Shown here piece after piece: positions 1-8,021 of a DNA stretch of 64,000 nucleotides. The stretch covers positions 23,549 through 87,548 of the forward strand of contig JADJZE010000024.1 in NCBI GenBank assembly GCA_016719405.1. The letters are read 5' to 3'. Position 1 is the stretch's first letter. Every line of letters starts with the position of its first letter. This DNA is from Candidatus Aalborgicola lynettensis. Its GTDB lineage: Bacteria > Pseudomonadota > Gammaproteobacteria > Burkholderiales > Burkholderiaceae_C. The position numbers were made by a program, and so were the translations under genes. Below the pieces are notes generated by a model that searched no databases, had not been told where the DNA came from, and saw nothing but the letters and a program-made list of their open reading frames with translations.

Positions 1-997
1 GAAAGATGTACTGCTGGATAAAGTCGGTTGACGCCGCATAACGCTCAAACAGCGCGTCTTCAATCACGATGCTTTGCACACAGGCGCGCCCACCGGGCTT
101 GAGCAGGCGGCCCACGGTGGCAAAGTATTCGGGCCAATAGGCTTGGCCTACGGCCTCCACCATCTCGATGGAGCAAATGGCGTCAAACGGGGCGTCCTTA
201 ATGTCGCGGTAGTCTTGCAGGCGCAAGTCGGCACGCGCGCCCGGCCCGGTGGCTACACCGTGGCGCTGCATGCGGGCATTGGCCCAGGCCAGTTGCTCGG
301 TGGAGAGCGTGACACCCACTACCGACGCACCGCGCTGCACCGTGGCCTGCTCGGCCAAGGCGCCCCAGCCACAACCAATTTCCAGCACGCGGTCGCCGGG
401 CTGCACACCGGCCATGTCCAGGGCGCGGCGCACTTTGGCGTGTTGGGCCTGCGGCATGGGGCGGCTCAGGTCGCCCTCAAACCAGGCGCTGGAGTAGTTC
501 ATGGTGTCGTCCAGCCACAGGCGGTAAAACGCGTTGCCCAGGTCGTAGTGGGCGTGGATGTTTTTGCGGCTGTTGGCGCGGCTGTTGTGGTGCAGCAGGT
601 GTTTGACGCGGTACAGCAAGCGACCCAGCCAGGTACCAAAAATAATGGCATCGACCTGCTGGCGGTTGGCGCAAAACACCTTGAGCAGTTCGGTCAGATC
701 GGGCGTGGTCCAGTCACCGGCAATGTAGCTTTCGGCAAAACCAATATCACCGGACTTGAGGGCCGCGCCAAACACGTTCCAGTTGCGCAGCGTCATGCTG
801 GCGCTGGGGTGCTTGGGGGTGTGCATGGCATGGTGCTGGGGGTGCTCGCCAAAGCGGCGCTGCGAGCCATCGGGCAGGTACAGGGTGAGCGCGCCGTGGC
901 GCAGGTTTTCCAACAGGCGCAGCGCGTTGCGTGCGGCCAGCGGTGCGTCTTTAGGGGTGGCAAAACGGGGTGCGGCGGTAGTGGTTGCGGTGGTCAT
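1..997 (-). CDS. cfa: Cyclopropane-fatty-acyl-phospholipid synthase family methyltransferase (3' end outside window)
   Basis: SAM-dependent methyltransferase of the CFA synthase/mycolic acid synthase family, which adds a methylene group to double bonds of membrane phospholipid acyl chains. The reading frame opens at an ATG at 997 with AGGAG about 8 nt upstream and stays open for 332 codons to the window edge, so the C-terminus is missing. A SAM-binding motif (VLEIGCGWGAL) sits near residues 203-213, followed by SIEMVEAVG and LKPGGRACVQSI, both typical of the family. It is the last visible gene of an operon with DUF1365 and an FAD amine-oxidase-like gene, a grouping known from bacterial lipid-modification clusters. 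It could act on a related methylated fatty acid rather than a cyclopropane. Confidence 0.9.
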   Translation of the reverse strand, partial: MTTATTTAAPRFATPKDAPLAARNALRLLENLRHGALTLYLPDGSQRRFGEHPQHHAMHTPKHPSASMTLRNWNVFGAALKSGDIGFAESYIAGDWTTPDLTELLKVFCANRQQVDAIIFGTWLGRLLYRVKHLLHHNSRANSRKNIHAHYDLGNAFYRLWLDDTMNYSSAWFEGDLSRPMPQAQHAKVRRALDMAGVQPGDRVLEIGCGWGALAEQATVQRGASVVGVTLSTEQLAWANARMQRHGVATGPGARADLRLQDYRDIKDAPFDAICSIEMVEAVGQAYWPEYFATVGRLLKPGGRACVQSIVIEDALFERYAASTDFIQQYIF

Positions 998-1057
998 GGT
1001 GGGCTCCTGGTGGGGCGAAATCAAGGGTGCAAAAAAATGGGCTGGGTGGCAGGTTGA

Positions 1058-1897
1058 CTAACGCGAAACAAAGTTTGGCGGTGGCTCTGGCTTGCGAAAG
1101 AAGGGCACCTTTTTTAGCCACAGGCGCAAGGCCTGGGTGTGGATGTGCAGCACCACGCCCAACGTCATGGCCGGGTAGCGCCACAGTGCGTGGCGCAGGG
1201 CCGCAGGGGTGAGGGGCTGCAGCGTGCCACTGACGCTGGTTTTCAGCAGCGCCTGCTGGGCACTTGTCGCTGCAGCAGATTCAGCCGGTGTGTCATCAAA
1301 ATAATCCACACACGCCACCGTGCGCGCCTGTGCGCCCTGCCCTGCCTGCGTGCGCATAAACCGAAAACGGTAGTGGCCCTGTACCGGGTTGAAAGGCGAC
1401 ACATGGAACACCTTGGTGGCGCGCTGCTCCACGCCGTAACGCGGTGCGTCCAGCACATAACAATGCCGCTCGCCAAAGGTGTTGTTGACCTCCACCACAA
1501 TGGCGCGCAGGGCACCGTTTTGGTCGCCTTGCGCATCTGTCGCGCGGTGGCAGTACCAAAAACTCACCGGTTTAAAGGTGTAACCCAGCACGCGCGGGTA
1601 GGTGTGCAGCCATACCTCACCCGTCGCATCGTGAATACCTTCGCGCTGCAGCAGCTCGTCCAGCCAGGCCAGCGCACCGCCCTGCTCGGGCGCGCGACCA
1701 TCGCCATGGTCGGTGTCAAAAAAGCTCAGCATGCCAGATCGGTTGATGGCCCACTCACCCGTCTGCGGCTCTGCTTTTTGCAGGCTGCGCATGGGCAGCA
1801 TCAAAAAGTAGGTGGGGTAGGCAAAGGCGTGGTGGCGCGGGCGCAGCCGCGTGTGGCGCACCTGGCCAAAGCCGATCAGTGCGACGGGCTGGGTCAC
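1058..1897 (-). CDS. DUF1365 domain-containing protein
   Basis: 279-residue protein of the DUF1365 family, whose biochemical role is not established. Recognisable family segments are RHTRLRPRHHAFAYPTYFL near the start, HTYPRVLGYTFKPVSFWYCH in the middle, and FHVSPFNPVQGHYRFRF. The ATG start overlaps the last 4 bases of the upstream FAD-dependent gene (ATGA), so the two are probably translationally coupled, and cfa follows 60 nt downstream. The three-gene neighbourhood (FAD oxidoreductase, DUF1365, CFA synthase) recurs in many proteobacteria and suggests a role in modification of membrane lipids. The C-terminal helix may be membrane-associated. Function beyond that is inference from context. 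Confidence 0.88.
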   Translation of the reverse strand: MTQPVALIGFGQVRHTRLRPRHHAFAYPTYFLMLPMRSLQKAEPQTGEWAINRSGMLSFFDTDHGDGRAPEQGGALAWLDELLQREGIHDATGEVWLHTYPRVLGYTFKPVSFWYCHRATDAQGDQNGALRAIVVEVNNTFGERHCYVLDAPRYGVEQRATKVFHVSPFNPVQGHYRFRFMRTQAGQGAQARTVACVDYFDDTPAESAAATSAQQALLKTSVSGTLQPLTPAALRHALWRYPAMTLGVVLHIHTQALRLWLKKVPFFRKPEPPPNFVSR

Positions 1898-3231
1898 GCT
1901 GCAACCCTCTGGGCCACTGGGGCACTTTCTACATCGTGGAGCAACTGGGCGGCGGCAGCCATGCCGGCTTTGAGGCCGTCTTCATGAAAGCCATAACCCA
2001 TCCAGGCACCAGCAAAGTAGCGGTTGTTTTGGCCCTGCAAGGCGGGCATGCGCTGCTGGGCGGCCACAGCGGCCAGATCGAACACCGGGTGGGCGTAGTC
2101 GTATTCGCCAATGATGGTGTCTTTGGCAATGGCACGCACCGGGTTGAGCGACACCACCACCGGCTGCTCCCACGGCAAAGGCTGTAGGCGGTTGAGCAGG
2201 TAGTGCAGGCACACCTGATTACGGTCTGGGTCACGACCCTGTCCGCGCTCGTAGTTCCATGCCGCCCAGGCAGCCTGGCGCGTGGGCAGCACCGACACAT
2301 CGGTGTGCAACACGGCCTTGTTGGGCTGGTACTGGATGGCACCCAGCACTTTTTGCTCCTGCACACTAGGCTCAAATAACATGCCCAAAGCCTGGTCGGA
2401 ATGGGTGGCGATGATGACTTTGTCAAACAGTTCAGCACCGGCGGCGGTGTAGATGCGCACCCCGTTTTTGCTATTGCTGGTTTGGCCCAAGCTGTCGATG
2501 CGGCGCACGGGGGTGTTCAAGCGCTTGTCGGCAATGCCGGCTACGATTTTTCCCACATAGTGTTTGGCACCACCCTGCACCGTCCACCACTGGGGGCGGT
2601 TGGTAATTTGCAGCAGGCCATGGTTGTGGCAAAAGCGCACCATGGTCGATACCGGAAACTGCAGCATTTGGGCCGTGGGGCAGCTCCAGATGCAGGCCAT
2701 CATGGGCAAAAAGTACCAGTCGCAAAACGCCGCGCCAAAGCCCTGCTCGCGCAAAAAGTCACCCAAGGGCTGGCGCAATTGGATCTCGGAGCCGCTTTCG
2801 GCCATTTGGGTGGTGAGGGCGTTAAAGCGCAGCAGGTCGCGCAGCATGCCCCAAAAACGTGGGTTGACCAGATTGCCTCTTTGGGCAAACACGGTGTTCA
2901 GGCTGGTGCCACTCCATTCCATGGGGCGGCCCGTGGCGCCGTCTTGCGCCTGCACCGAAAACGACATGTCGGATTTGGCGGTGGCCACACCCAGCTCGGC
3001 CAATAGCGCAATGAGCTGCGGGTAGGTGCGCTCGTTGAGCACCAAAAAACCGGTATCGACCCCGTGGGTGACCATCCCTTGGGGCGTAGGCAGCGTCACA
3101 TCCACGGTATGGGTGTGGCCGCCAAAGTAGCTACCGGCTTCGAACAGCGTGACCTGCGCATGGCCTGCCAGTTTGTGCGCGGCCGCCAGGCCTGAAATGC
3201 CGGAACCGACAATTGCAACGCGTAGTGACAC
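1894..3231 (-). CDS. FAD-dependent amine-oxidase-like oxidoreductase
   Basis: 445-residue flavoprotein of the NAD(P)-binding/amine oxidase (phytoene-desaturase-like) superfamily. The N-terminus has the dinucleotide-binding motif VGSGISG (residues 8-14) followed by E at the end of the second strand (LFEAG). The start is GTG at 3231 with AGGAG about 8 nt upstream. It is the first gene of the operon with DUF1365 (4-nt overlap) and cfa. Homologues in this context have been tied to desaturation of methylated fatty acids, but the substrate here cannot be read from sequence. The 108-bp divergent spacer shared with a TetR gene suggests that the TetR protein controls it. Confidence 0.87.
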   Translation of the reverse strand: MSLRVAIVGSGISGLAAAHKLAGHAQVTLFEAGSYFGGHTHTVDVTLPTPQGMVTHGVDTGFLVLNERTYPQLIALLAELGVATAKSDMSFSVQAQDGATGRPMEWSGTSLNTVFAQRGNLVNPRFWGMLRDLLRFNALTTQMAESGSEIQLRQPLGDFLREQGFGAAFCDWYFLPMMACIWSCPTAQMLQFPVSTMVRFCHNHGLLQITNRPQWWTVQGGAKHYVGKIVAGIADKRLNTPVRRIDSLGQTSNSKNGVRIYTAAGAELFDKVIIATHSDQALGMLFEPSVQEQKVLGAIQYQPNKAVLHTDVSVLPTRQAAWAAWNYERGQGRDPDRNQVCLHYLLNRLQPLPWEQPVVVSLNPVRAIAKDTIIGEYDYAHPVFDLAAVAAQQRMPALQGQNNRYFAGAWMGYGFHEDGLKAGMAAAAQLLHDVESAPVAQRVAA

Positions 3232-3275
3232 AAGAAACTCCTATTGCCTGTAAAATAACCAAAACGTCTTCAACT

Positions 3276-3290
3276 AGTATGTAATGTACT
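3276..3290. promoter_or_regulatory. Imperfect palindrome in the FAD gene/TetR divergent spacer (possible operator)
   Basis: AGTATGTAATGTACT is an imperfect dyad (AGTA...TACT outer arms) in the AT-rich 108-bp spacer between the divergent FAD-oxidoreductase and TetR genes. TetR proteins commonly bind such a site in their own promoter. Only the location and the partial symmetry support this. Confidence 0.3.
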
Positions 3291-3339
3291 TTTTGTGACT
3301 ATTAAGTTCATTTAAAACCATAAATACCATTTTGTCATC

Positions 3340-3957
3340 ATGGTTACTACCAAAGCACCCAAAGTTTCCTTCAAAGCCCAAATGTTGCAGGCGCGTGAGC
3401 AGGCGCTGATTGACGTGATGAACCGTCTGCTGGCCGAAAAAGGCTTCGAGGCCATGACCGTGGACGAAGTGGCCGCCGAAGTGGGCATTGCCAAGGCCAG
3501 CCTGTACAAACACTTCCCATCCAAGGAAGACCTGGCCGCTGCCGCCATGGCGCATTTGATGGACAAGGCACTGGCCTTTGTGCAAGCCATGCCCGCAGAC
3601 CAAAGCGCCCTGGACAAGCTGCGCGCCACCGTGGCGTGGACCATGCGGCTCAAGCTGGCCGGGCAAATGCCTACCTTGCCCAGCCAGAACTCCACCCTGC
3701 GCACCGCCCTGATGCGCAACAAGGGCTACATGGATGGCCTGATGGAAGTGAGTGAGCGCCTGGGCGCATGGATTGAGGAGGCACAGGCCCAAGGCCAGGT
3801 CAACACAGCGCTACAGCCGGTGGTGGTGCTGTACACCCTGTTTGCCCGGGCCTGCGACCCGGTGCTGGAGTTTTTGAAAGCCACCGAACAATACGACGAC
3901 GATGCCATTGTGGACATGGTCATGAGCACCTGTTTTGACGGGTTGCGCCAGCGCTGA
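3340..3957 (+). CDS. TetR/AcrR family transcriptional regulator
   Basis: 205-residue regulator with an N-terminal TetR helix-turn-helix at about residues 25-65: REQALIDVMNRLLAEKGFEA, then TVDEVAAEVGIAKASLYKHF, the family signature. The C-terminal ligand domain is divergent. It is transcribed away from the FAD/DUF1365/cfa operon, a typical arrangement for a local repressor, so it probably controls that operon in response to a lipid or lipophilic ligand; this is inference. The start ATG at 3340 has no strong Shine-Dalgarno sequence. Confidence 0.88.
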   Translation: MVTTKAPKVSFKAQMLQAREQALIDVMNRLLAEKGFEAMTVDEVAAEVGIAKASLYKHFPSKEDLAAAAMAHLMDKALAFVQAMPADQSALDKLRATVAWTMRLKLAGQMPTLPSQNSTLRTALMRNKGYMDGLMEVSERLGAWIEEAQAQGQVNTALQPVVVLYTLFARACDPVLEFLKATEQYDDDAIVDMVMSTCFDGLRQR

Positions 3958-4041
3958 CGGATAGACAACTGCCGTCGCGGCCTACACGGCCTGCTCAGAC
4001 CGGCTTCTGGACGCCGTGCTTGCTGTGTTTTAGCTTGGCCA

Positions 4042-4059
4042 CCCGATCAGAGTATCGGG
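4042..4059. terminator. Small stem-loop between tetR and phnE1
   Basis: CCCGAT, a 6-nt loop, then ATCGGG form a perfect 6-bp stem in the convergent spacer between the TetR gene and the first phosphonate permease gene. It could end either transcript but lacks a clear U-run on either strand, so it is only a weak terminator candidate. Confidence 0.35.
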
Positions 4060-4076
4060 AGCCGGCAGCGCCAAAC

Positions 4077-4886
4077 TCAAAGAATTCTTTTTCGCAACAC
4101 GGCACTCAAGCGCTCCACCAGCACAACCAGCGCAAAGATGGCGAGGATGATGGTGGCGGCCTCATCGTAGTTAAAGAGGTCCATCGCCACCTTGAGCTCG
4201 ATGCCAATGCCGCCCGCCCCCACCAGCCCCAGTACCACCGACGATCGCGTGGCCTTCTCCAGGCTGAACAACGCGGTGTTGATAAAGGAGGGCATGGCAG
4301 CGGGCAGCACCGCGCACATGATCAGTGAAAGACGGCTGGCACCCATAGCGGATAAAGCTTCCTGCGGCCCGCGATCCACCTCTTCCATGGCCTCTGCAAA
4401 AAAGCGGCCACAAAAACCGATTTTGTCTATGACGATGGCCAGGGTGCCCGCAAATGGCCCAAGCCCCACCGAAACCACAAAAAGCAGTGCCCACACCAAG
4501 TCTGGCACCGTGCGAAAGAACGCCACCAGATTGCGTGCCACGTGGTAGACCAGCGGATGGGGGGACAGGTGGGGAGTCGCCATGATGGCAATAGGCACAC
4601 TCAGCAGCACGCCAATCACCGTCCCCACAAACGCCATCTGGAAAGTCTCCAACAAAGACCACCCCACCGCCTCCAGCCGGGCGGTGGACGGCGGCAGCAT
4701 CTCACCCACCAGTCGTGTCATCTGCGGAATGCCGCCCCACAGGTCAGAGAGGGACACCCCGGTATTGTTGACCGACCAGGCGAAGAAGCCGAGAACCACC
4801 AGCCAGAGCATGAAAGAAATGGGGCTGGTCGGCTCAAACCGGGCAGGTAGCGCGCGCTGGACCGGGGGTGCTAAGTGTTCAGGCAT
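4077..4886 (-). CDS. phnE: Phosphonate-type ABC transporter permease (first locus)
   Basis: 269-residue inner-membrane permease of the PhnE family, forming the channel of a phosphonate/phosphite importer. Several hydrophobic segments are evident, and the family signature is clear: FFRTVPDLVWALLFVVSVGLGPFAGTLA in the middle and SSVVLGLVGAGGIG near the C-terminus. Its start overlaps the end of the upstream ATPase gene by 8 bp. With the ATPase and periplasmic protein it makes a complete DCE-ordered transporter, separate from the second copy at 9194-11981, with which it shares only family-level similarity. Its substrate is therefore probably not identical to that of the second system. Confidence 0.9.
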   Translation of the reverse strand: MPEHLAPPVQRALPARFEPTSPISFMLWLVVLGFFAWSVNNTGVSLSDLWGGIPQMTRLVGEMLPPSTARLEAVGWSLLETFQMAFVGTVIGVLLSVPIAIMATPHLSPHPLVYHVARNLVAFFRTVPDLVWALLFVVSVGLGPFAGTLAIVIDKIGFCGRFFAEAMEEVDRGPQEALSAMGASRLSLIMCAVLPAAMPSFINTALFSLEKATRSSVVLGLVGAGGIGIELKVAMDLFNYDEAATIILAIFALVVLVERLSAVLRKRIL

Positions 4887-5733
4887 ACAGTGCTCTCAGT
4901 TGGGCTACGTCGATGTCGCGGCTCAGGGCATCCAGAACAATCTCTCCGCGTTGCAGGGCAATGACCCGGTCAGCGTATTGCACGGCGTGCACCAGATCGT
5001 GGGAGGTGAAGACCATGGTCAGCCCTTCGGATTTCACCAGTCCGGAAAACAGCGACATAACCTCGTCGCCGGCCACCGGGTCCAGGCTGGCGGCTGGCTC
5101 GTCCGCCACGATCAGACGCGGGCGCTGCATCAGCGCACGCGCCACCGCCACGCGCTGGGACTGACCGCCCGAAAGTTTATCGGCGCGGCGCATGGCCACG
5201 TGGCCAAGCCCCACGCGCTCCAGACAGTGCATAGCCTCTTCGCGCAGGGCGACTGGCGCCAGGCTTTGCAGCCAGGCGCGTGCCAGCGGCGCGCGCGGCA
5301 GGGCACCATGCAAGACGTTGGACAGAGCGGAAAGGCGAGGTACCAGGTTGTGTTTCTGGAACACAAAACCCACCTGGGCACGCAGCCTGCGCAGCGCCCT
5401 GGCATCCAGCCCGGCCAGCGGCGCGCCAAACAAGCGCACCTCCCCCGTGTCGGGCGGGATCAGGTGCATACAGCAGCGCAGCAGTGTGGACTTGCCTGCG
5501 CCATTGGCACCGATGAGCGCAACACGTTGTCCCGCCGTCACATGAAAATGCACATTACTAAGCACTGGCATTCCAGCCTCGAATGTCTTGCCCACGCCAC
5601 TCACCAACAGTTCAATAGCAGGGCCCGGGTTGGACGACACGCTCAAACAATCCGCAGGATATTCCCCCACCAACGGACTCCGAGCCAGGGGTGTGTCAAA
5701 AGCCCGCACAAAGGGTGATGACCAGTGGAACAT
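4879..5733 (-). CDS. phnC: Phosphonate-type ABC transporter ATP-binding protein (first locus)
   Basis: 284-residue cytoplasmic ATPase. Walker A GANGAGKS lies at about residues 75-82, the ABC signature LSGGQ at 187-191 and Walker B LIVADEP at 207-213. The first 40 residues precede the ATPase fold and have no obvious role; a shorter translation start is possible. The gene starts 12 nt after the binding-protein gene and overlaps the permease gene, so the three are one operon. It energises import of a phosphonate-like compound. Family assignment is firm, the substrate is not. Confidence 0.9.
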   Translation of the reverse strand: MFHWSSPFVRAFDTPLARSPLVGEYPADCLSVSSNPGPAIELLVSGVGKTFEAGMPVLSNVHFHVTAGQRVALIGANGAGKSTLLRCCMHLIPPDTGEVRLFGAPLAGLDARALRRLRAQVGFVFQKHNLVPRLSALSNVLHGALPRAPLARAWLQSLAPVALREEAMHCLERVGLGHVAMRRADKLSGGQSQRVAVARALMQRPRLIVADEPAASLDPVAGDEVMSLFSGLVKSEGLTMVFTSHDLVHAVQYADRVIALQRGEIVLDALSRDIDVAQLRALYA

Positions 5734-5745
5734 GGCACCCTGGGC

Positions 5746-6621
5746 TCAGTTGCCAACAAAGCTCGCGTACTGAGGCTGCCCGATGGTGGCGTACATCTTG
5801 CGCACATAGTTGTAGTCGGCATCGGCAATGCTGGGGATGAACTTCATGCCCTGAAACTTCTGGTTTTCATCGGGCCCCAGCAACACGGCGGCAATCAGCG
5901 CATCGGAGTTCTCGGTAAATACTTTCTTCATCTGCGCAACCGTAGCGTCTGGTACATGGGTACCGGCTAACAGTACGTCGTTGGGCAGGTCACGCCCACG
6001 CGCAATAACCTTGAAGACCACATCCGGGTGGCGCTTGGAAAGGCCGGGCAGGTCGGTGCGATTGATACCAATCGCGGCCACATCGCCGCGCTTCATGGCC
6101 TCCACACCCACGTTGCGATTGACGTGCACAATCTGCACATCCTGCCCTGGCTTGAGACCCAGGTCGGCCAGCACTTGCACGGGAGACAGGTGGCGGGACG
6201 TGGAGCCCACGTCACCCAGGGCAACCTTCTTGCCCTTCAAGTCTTCTACGCCGTCCACACCGGAGCCAAGCAGTGTGACCACCGAACCGTAGTACTCAGG
6301 CCGGCTAAAGCCCACCACCAGCTTGGCGTCGGTGCGTTTCTTGAACACCACGTACTCGGCCGGCCCGGTCAGCACCAAATCGATCTTCTTGGCATTGAGC
6401 GCCTCCACCGCTGCGGTACGGTTGGGCACGGGGAACAGTTCGACCTTCAGACCCGATTTTTCCGAAAGAATCTTCTGAAAACCCGCGTACTCGCGCTGAA
6501 GGTTCTCCATGCCAACAATGTCTGTCACGGCCAAACGCAAGGTTTGTGCCTGGACAGAGAAAGCCATGGCGGTCAGGCCAAGAACCGCAACAGCGGTAGT
6601 GAAATGTTTTTGCCAGTTCAT
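5746..6621 (-). CDS. phnD: Phosphate/phosphite/phosphonate ABC transporter substrate-binding protein (first locus)
   Basis: 291-residue periplasmic binding protein of the PhnD-like family. A Sec signal peptide is visible (MNWQKHF, a hydrophobic stretch, then SVQAQ with cleavage near residue 25). The mature part has LRLAVTDIVGMENL, LVLTGPAEYVVF and the phosphate-contact-like GDVGSTSRHLSP region. It is the first gene of a D-C-E operon, and its translation start lies 16 nt downstream of a GTTTAGAC operator. It is clearly diverged from the second PhnD in the window (10116-11060), which suggests a different ligand. Confidence 0.88.
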   Translation of the reverse strand: MNWQKHFTTAVAVLGLTAMAFSVQAQTLRLAVTDIVGMENLQREYAGFQKILSEKSGLKVELFPVPNRTAAVEALNAKKIDLVLTGPAEYVVFKKRTDAKLVVGFSRPEYYGSVVTLLGSGVDGVEDLKGKKVALGDVGSTSRHLSPVQVLADLGLKPGQDVQIVHVNRNVGVEAMKRGDVAAIGINRTDLPGLSKRHPDVVFKVIARGRDLPNDVLLAGTHVPDATVAQMKKVFTENSDALIAAVLLGPDENQKFQGMKFIPSIADADYNYVRKMYATIGQPQYASFVGN

Positions 6622-6637
6622 GTATGAGCTCCAAGTG

Positions 6638-6645
6638 GTTTAGAC
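6638..6645. promoter_or_regulatory. Predicted PhnF (HutC-type GntR) operator upstream of first phnD
   Basis: GTTTAGAC on the plus strand matches the HutC-subfamily consensus GTNTANAC. It lies 16 nt upstream of the phnD1 ATG, in the 172-bp spacer shared with the divergent phnM paralogue. A possible -35 (TTGTCA, complement of 6673-6678) and weak -10 (complement of 6651-6656), 16 bp apart, would put transcription initiation at or near the operator. A 7/8 match, GTGTAGAT, lies at 6683-6690. Matching sites occur before phnC2 and phnG. Confidence 0.65.
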
Positions 6646-6793
6646 AACTTCGGGTAGCGTGCATGCAAACCATGACAAAGATGTGTAGATGGCATGAAGT
6701 TTCGATGACTTGCAAAACGCAACAACTTCGTCTTGCTGCCGTCACACAAAGGGCGGATGCTTGCCACTTTTTGCGCACTTTGGATCTCTAGGC

Positions 6794-7996
6794 ATGAACA
6801 CACTGGAACGGTTTGCGATCGCGGGGGGCAATGTACTGCTGCCATCGGGCTTTCAGGAGGACGCGGTCATCACGGTGGACAACGGTGTGATCGTGGAGAT
6901 CGGCAGCGAGGTCAACGGGCTGCCGTTTCTCAATGCCCACGGCTTGCTGGTAATGCCCGGCATCATCGACCTGCACGGCGATGCCTTCGAGCGGCAGATC
7001 ATGCCCCGCCCGGGCGTGCATTTCGATCTGCAATTGGCCTTGGCCGAGACCGACCGACAGCTCGTGGCAAATGGAATTTCCACCGCATACCACGGAGTGA
7101 CATTTTCGTGGGAACCCGGACTGCGCAGCCGTGAAACGCTGGTGCGCTTAATGGAAGCGATGCAAGCCGCCACCGGCCACCTATCGTGCGATACGCGGCT
7201 GCACTTGCGTCATGAAACCTACAACCTCGATGGAGAGGATGAGGTGCTCACGTGGCTGGCCGAGGGGCGCGTCGCGCTGCTTGCGTTCAACGACCACACA
7301 CCCGATATCCTGCGCAAGCGGGGGCACCCGAAAGACGCCATGACCATATTGCAGCGTACCGGTCTGGGCGCTGCGGACCTGCAGGCTCTGGCAGAACGTG
7401 TGGCCGAACGGGCCAATGAAGTGCCTGCCTCCATCCGACGTTTGGCCGCATCCGCACGGGCCAATGGCGTGCCAATGGCATCCCACGATGATCCGTCGCC
7501 GGAGGTACGCACGGACTACCAATCTATGGGCTGCAGCATTTCAGAGTTCCCCAAGACCCTCGAAACCGCTACGCTGGCGCGCCAGTACGGCAACCCGGTG
7601 GTGTTTGGTGCGCCCAACGTGGTGCGCGGCGGCAGCCACCTGCGCAACGCCGTATCGGCGGCGGTGATGGCGCGCGCGGGTCTGTGTACGGTACTCACAT
7701 CGGATTACTACTACCCGGCCATGTTGCCGGCGGCGTTCCGTCTGAGGGAGGACGGCATTTGCGATCTGCCCAGCGCCTGGGCCATGGTCTCCAGCAACGC
7801 CGCAAAGGCGGTCGGACTGACCGATCGCGGCAGCCTCGCCGTGGGCCTGCGCGGCGACATCGTGCTCGTGCGCACACCAACAGGGCGGCCACCGAGTGTG
7901 GCGGCGCACTTCATTGGCGGCCACCTGGCCTTTGCTGCCAAAGGCGCACCGCGTCTGCAAACACCTCACAAAATGCGAACCTTGGAAGTGTGCTGA
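6794..7996 (+). CDS. phnM: PhnM-like amidohydrolase (paralogue next to the first transporter)
   Basis: 400-residue metal-dependent hydrolase related to PhnM, the enzyme that releases diphosphate from alpha-D-ribose 1-methylphosphonate 5-triphosphate. Seen directly: PGIIDLHGDAFERQIMPRP (residues about 55-75), ASHDDPSPE, and VVFGAPNVVRGGSH, which parallel the second PhnM at 12067-13236 (HTDNFERHLMPRP, ASHDDTT, VMGGPNVVRGGSH). The start was set at ATG 6794 because family members begin a few residues before the conserved strand; an upstream in-frame codon at 6710 exists. It is divergent from the phnDCE1 operon. HTDN of the standard enzyme is HGDA here, so the substrate may differ. Confidence 0.82.
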   Translation: MNTLERFAIAGGNVLLPSGFQEDAVITVDNGVIVEIGSEVNGLPFLNAHGLLVMPGIIDLHGDAFERQIMPRPGVHFDLQLALAETDRQLVANGISTAYHGVTFSWEPGLRSRETLVRLMEAMQAATGHLSCDTRLHLRHETYNLDGEDEVLTWLAEGRVALLAFNDHTPDILRKRGHPKDAMTILQRTGLGAADLQALAERVAERANEVPASIRRLAASARANGVPMASHDDPSPEVRTDYQSMGCSISEFPKTLETATLARQYGNPVVFGAPNVVRGGSHLRNAVSAAVMARAGLCTVLTSDYYYPAMLPAAFRLREDGICDLPSAWAMVSSNAAKAVGLTDRGSLAVGLRGDIVLVRTPTGRPPSVAAHFIGGHLAFAAKGAPRLQTPHKMRTLEVC

Positions 7997-8021
7997 ATGT
8001 CAGATGGTGCCCGCAGTGCCG

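Noticed and set aside
74..1057. Long plus-strand open frame of 327 codons at the left end
   Set aside because: It is antisense to the cfa gene, whose minus-strand frame has a ribosome binding site, a SAM motif and family sequence. The plus frame has no recognisable domain.
6667..6684. Pho box upstream of phnD1
   Set aside because: Only one half-site (TTGTCAT on the minus strand) is present and it is not at the right distance from a -10; the 11-bp period is missing.
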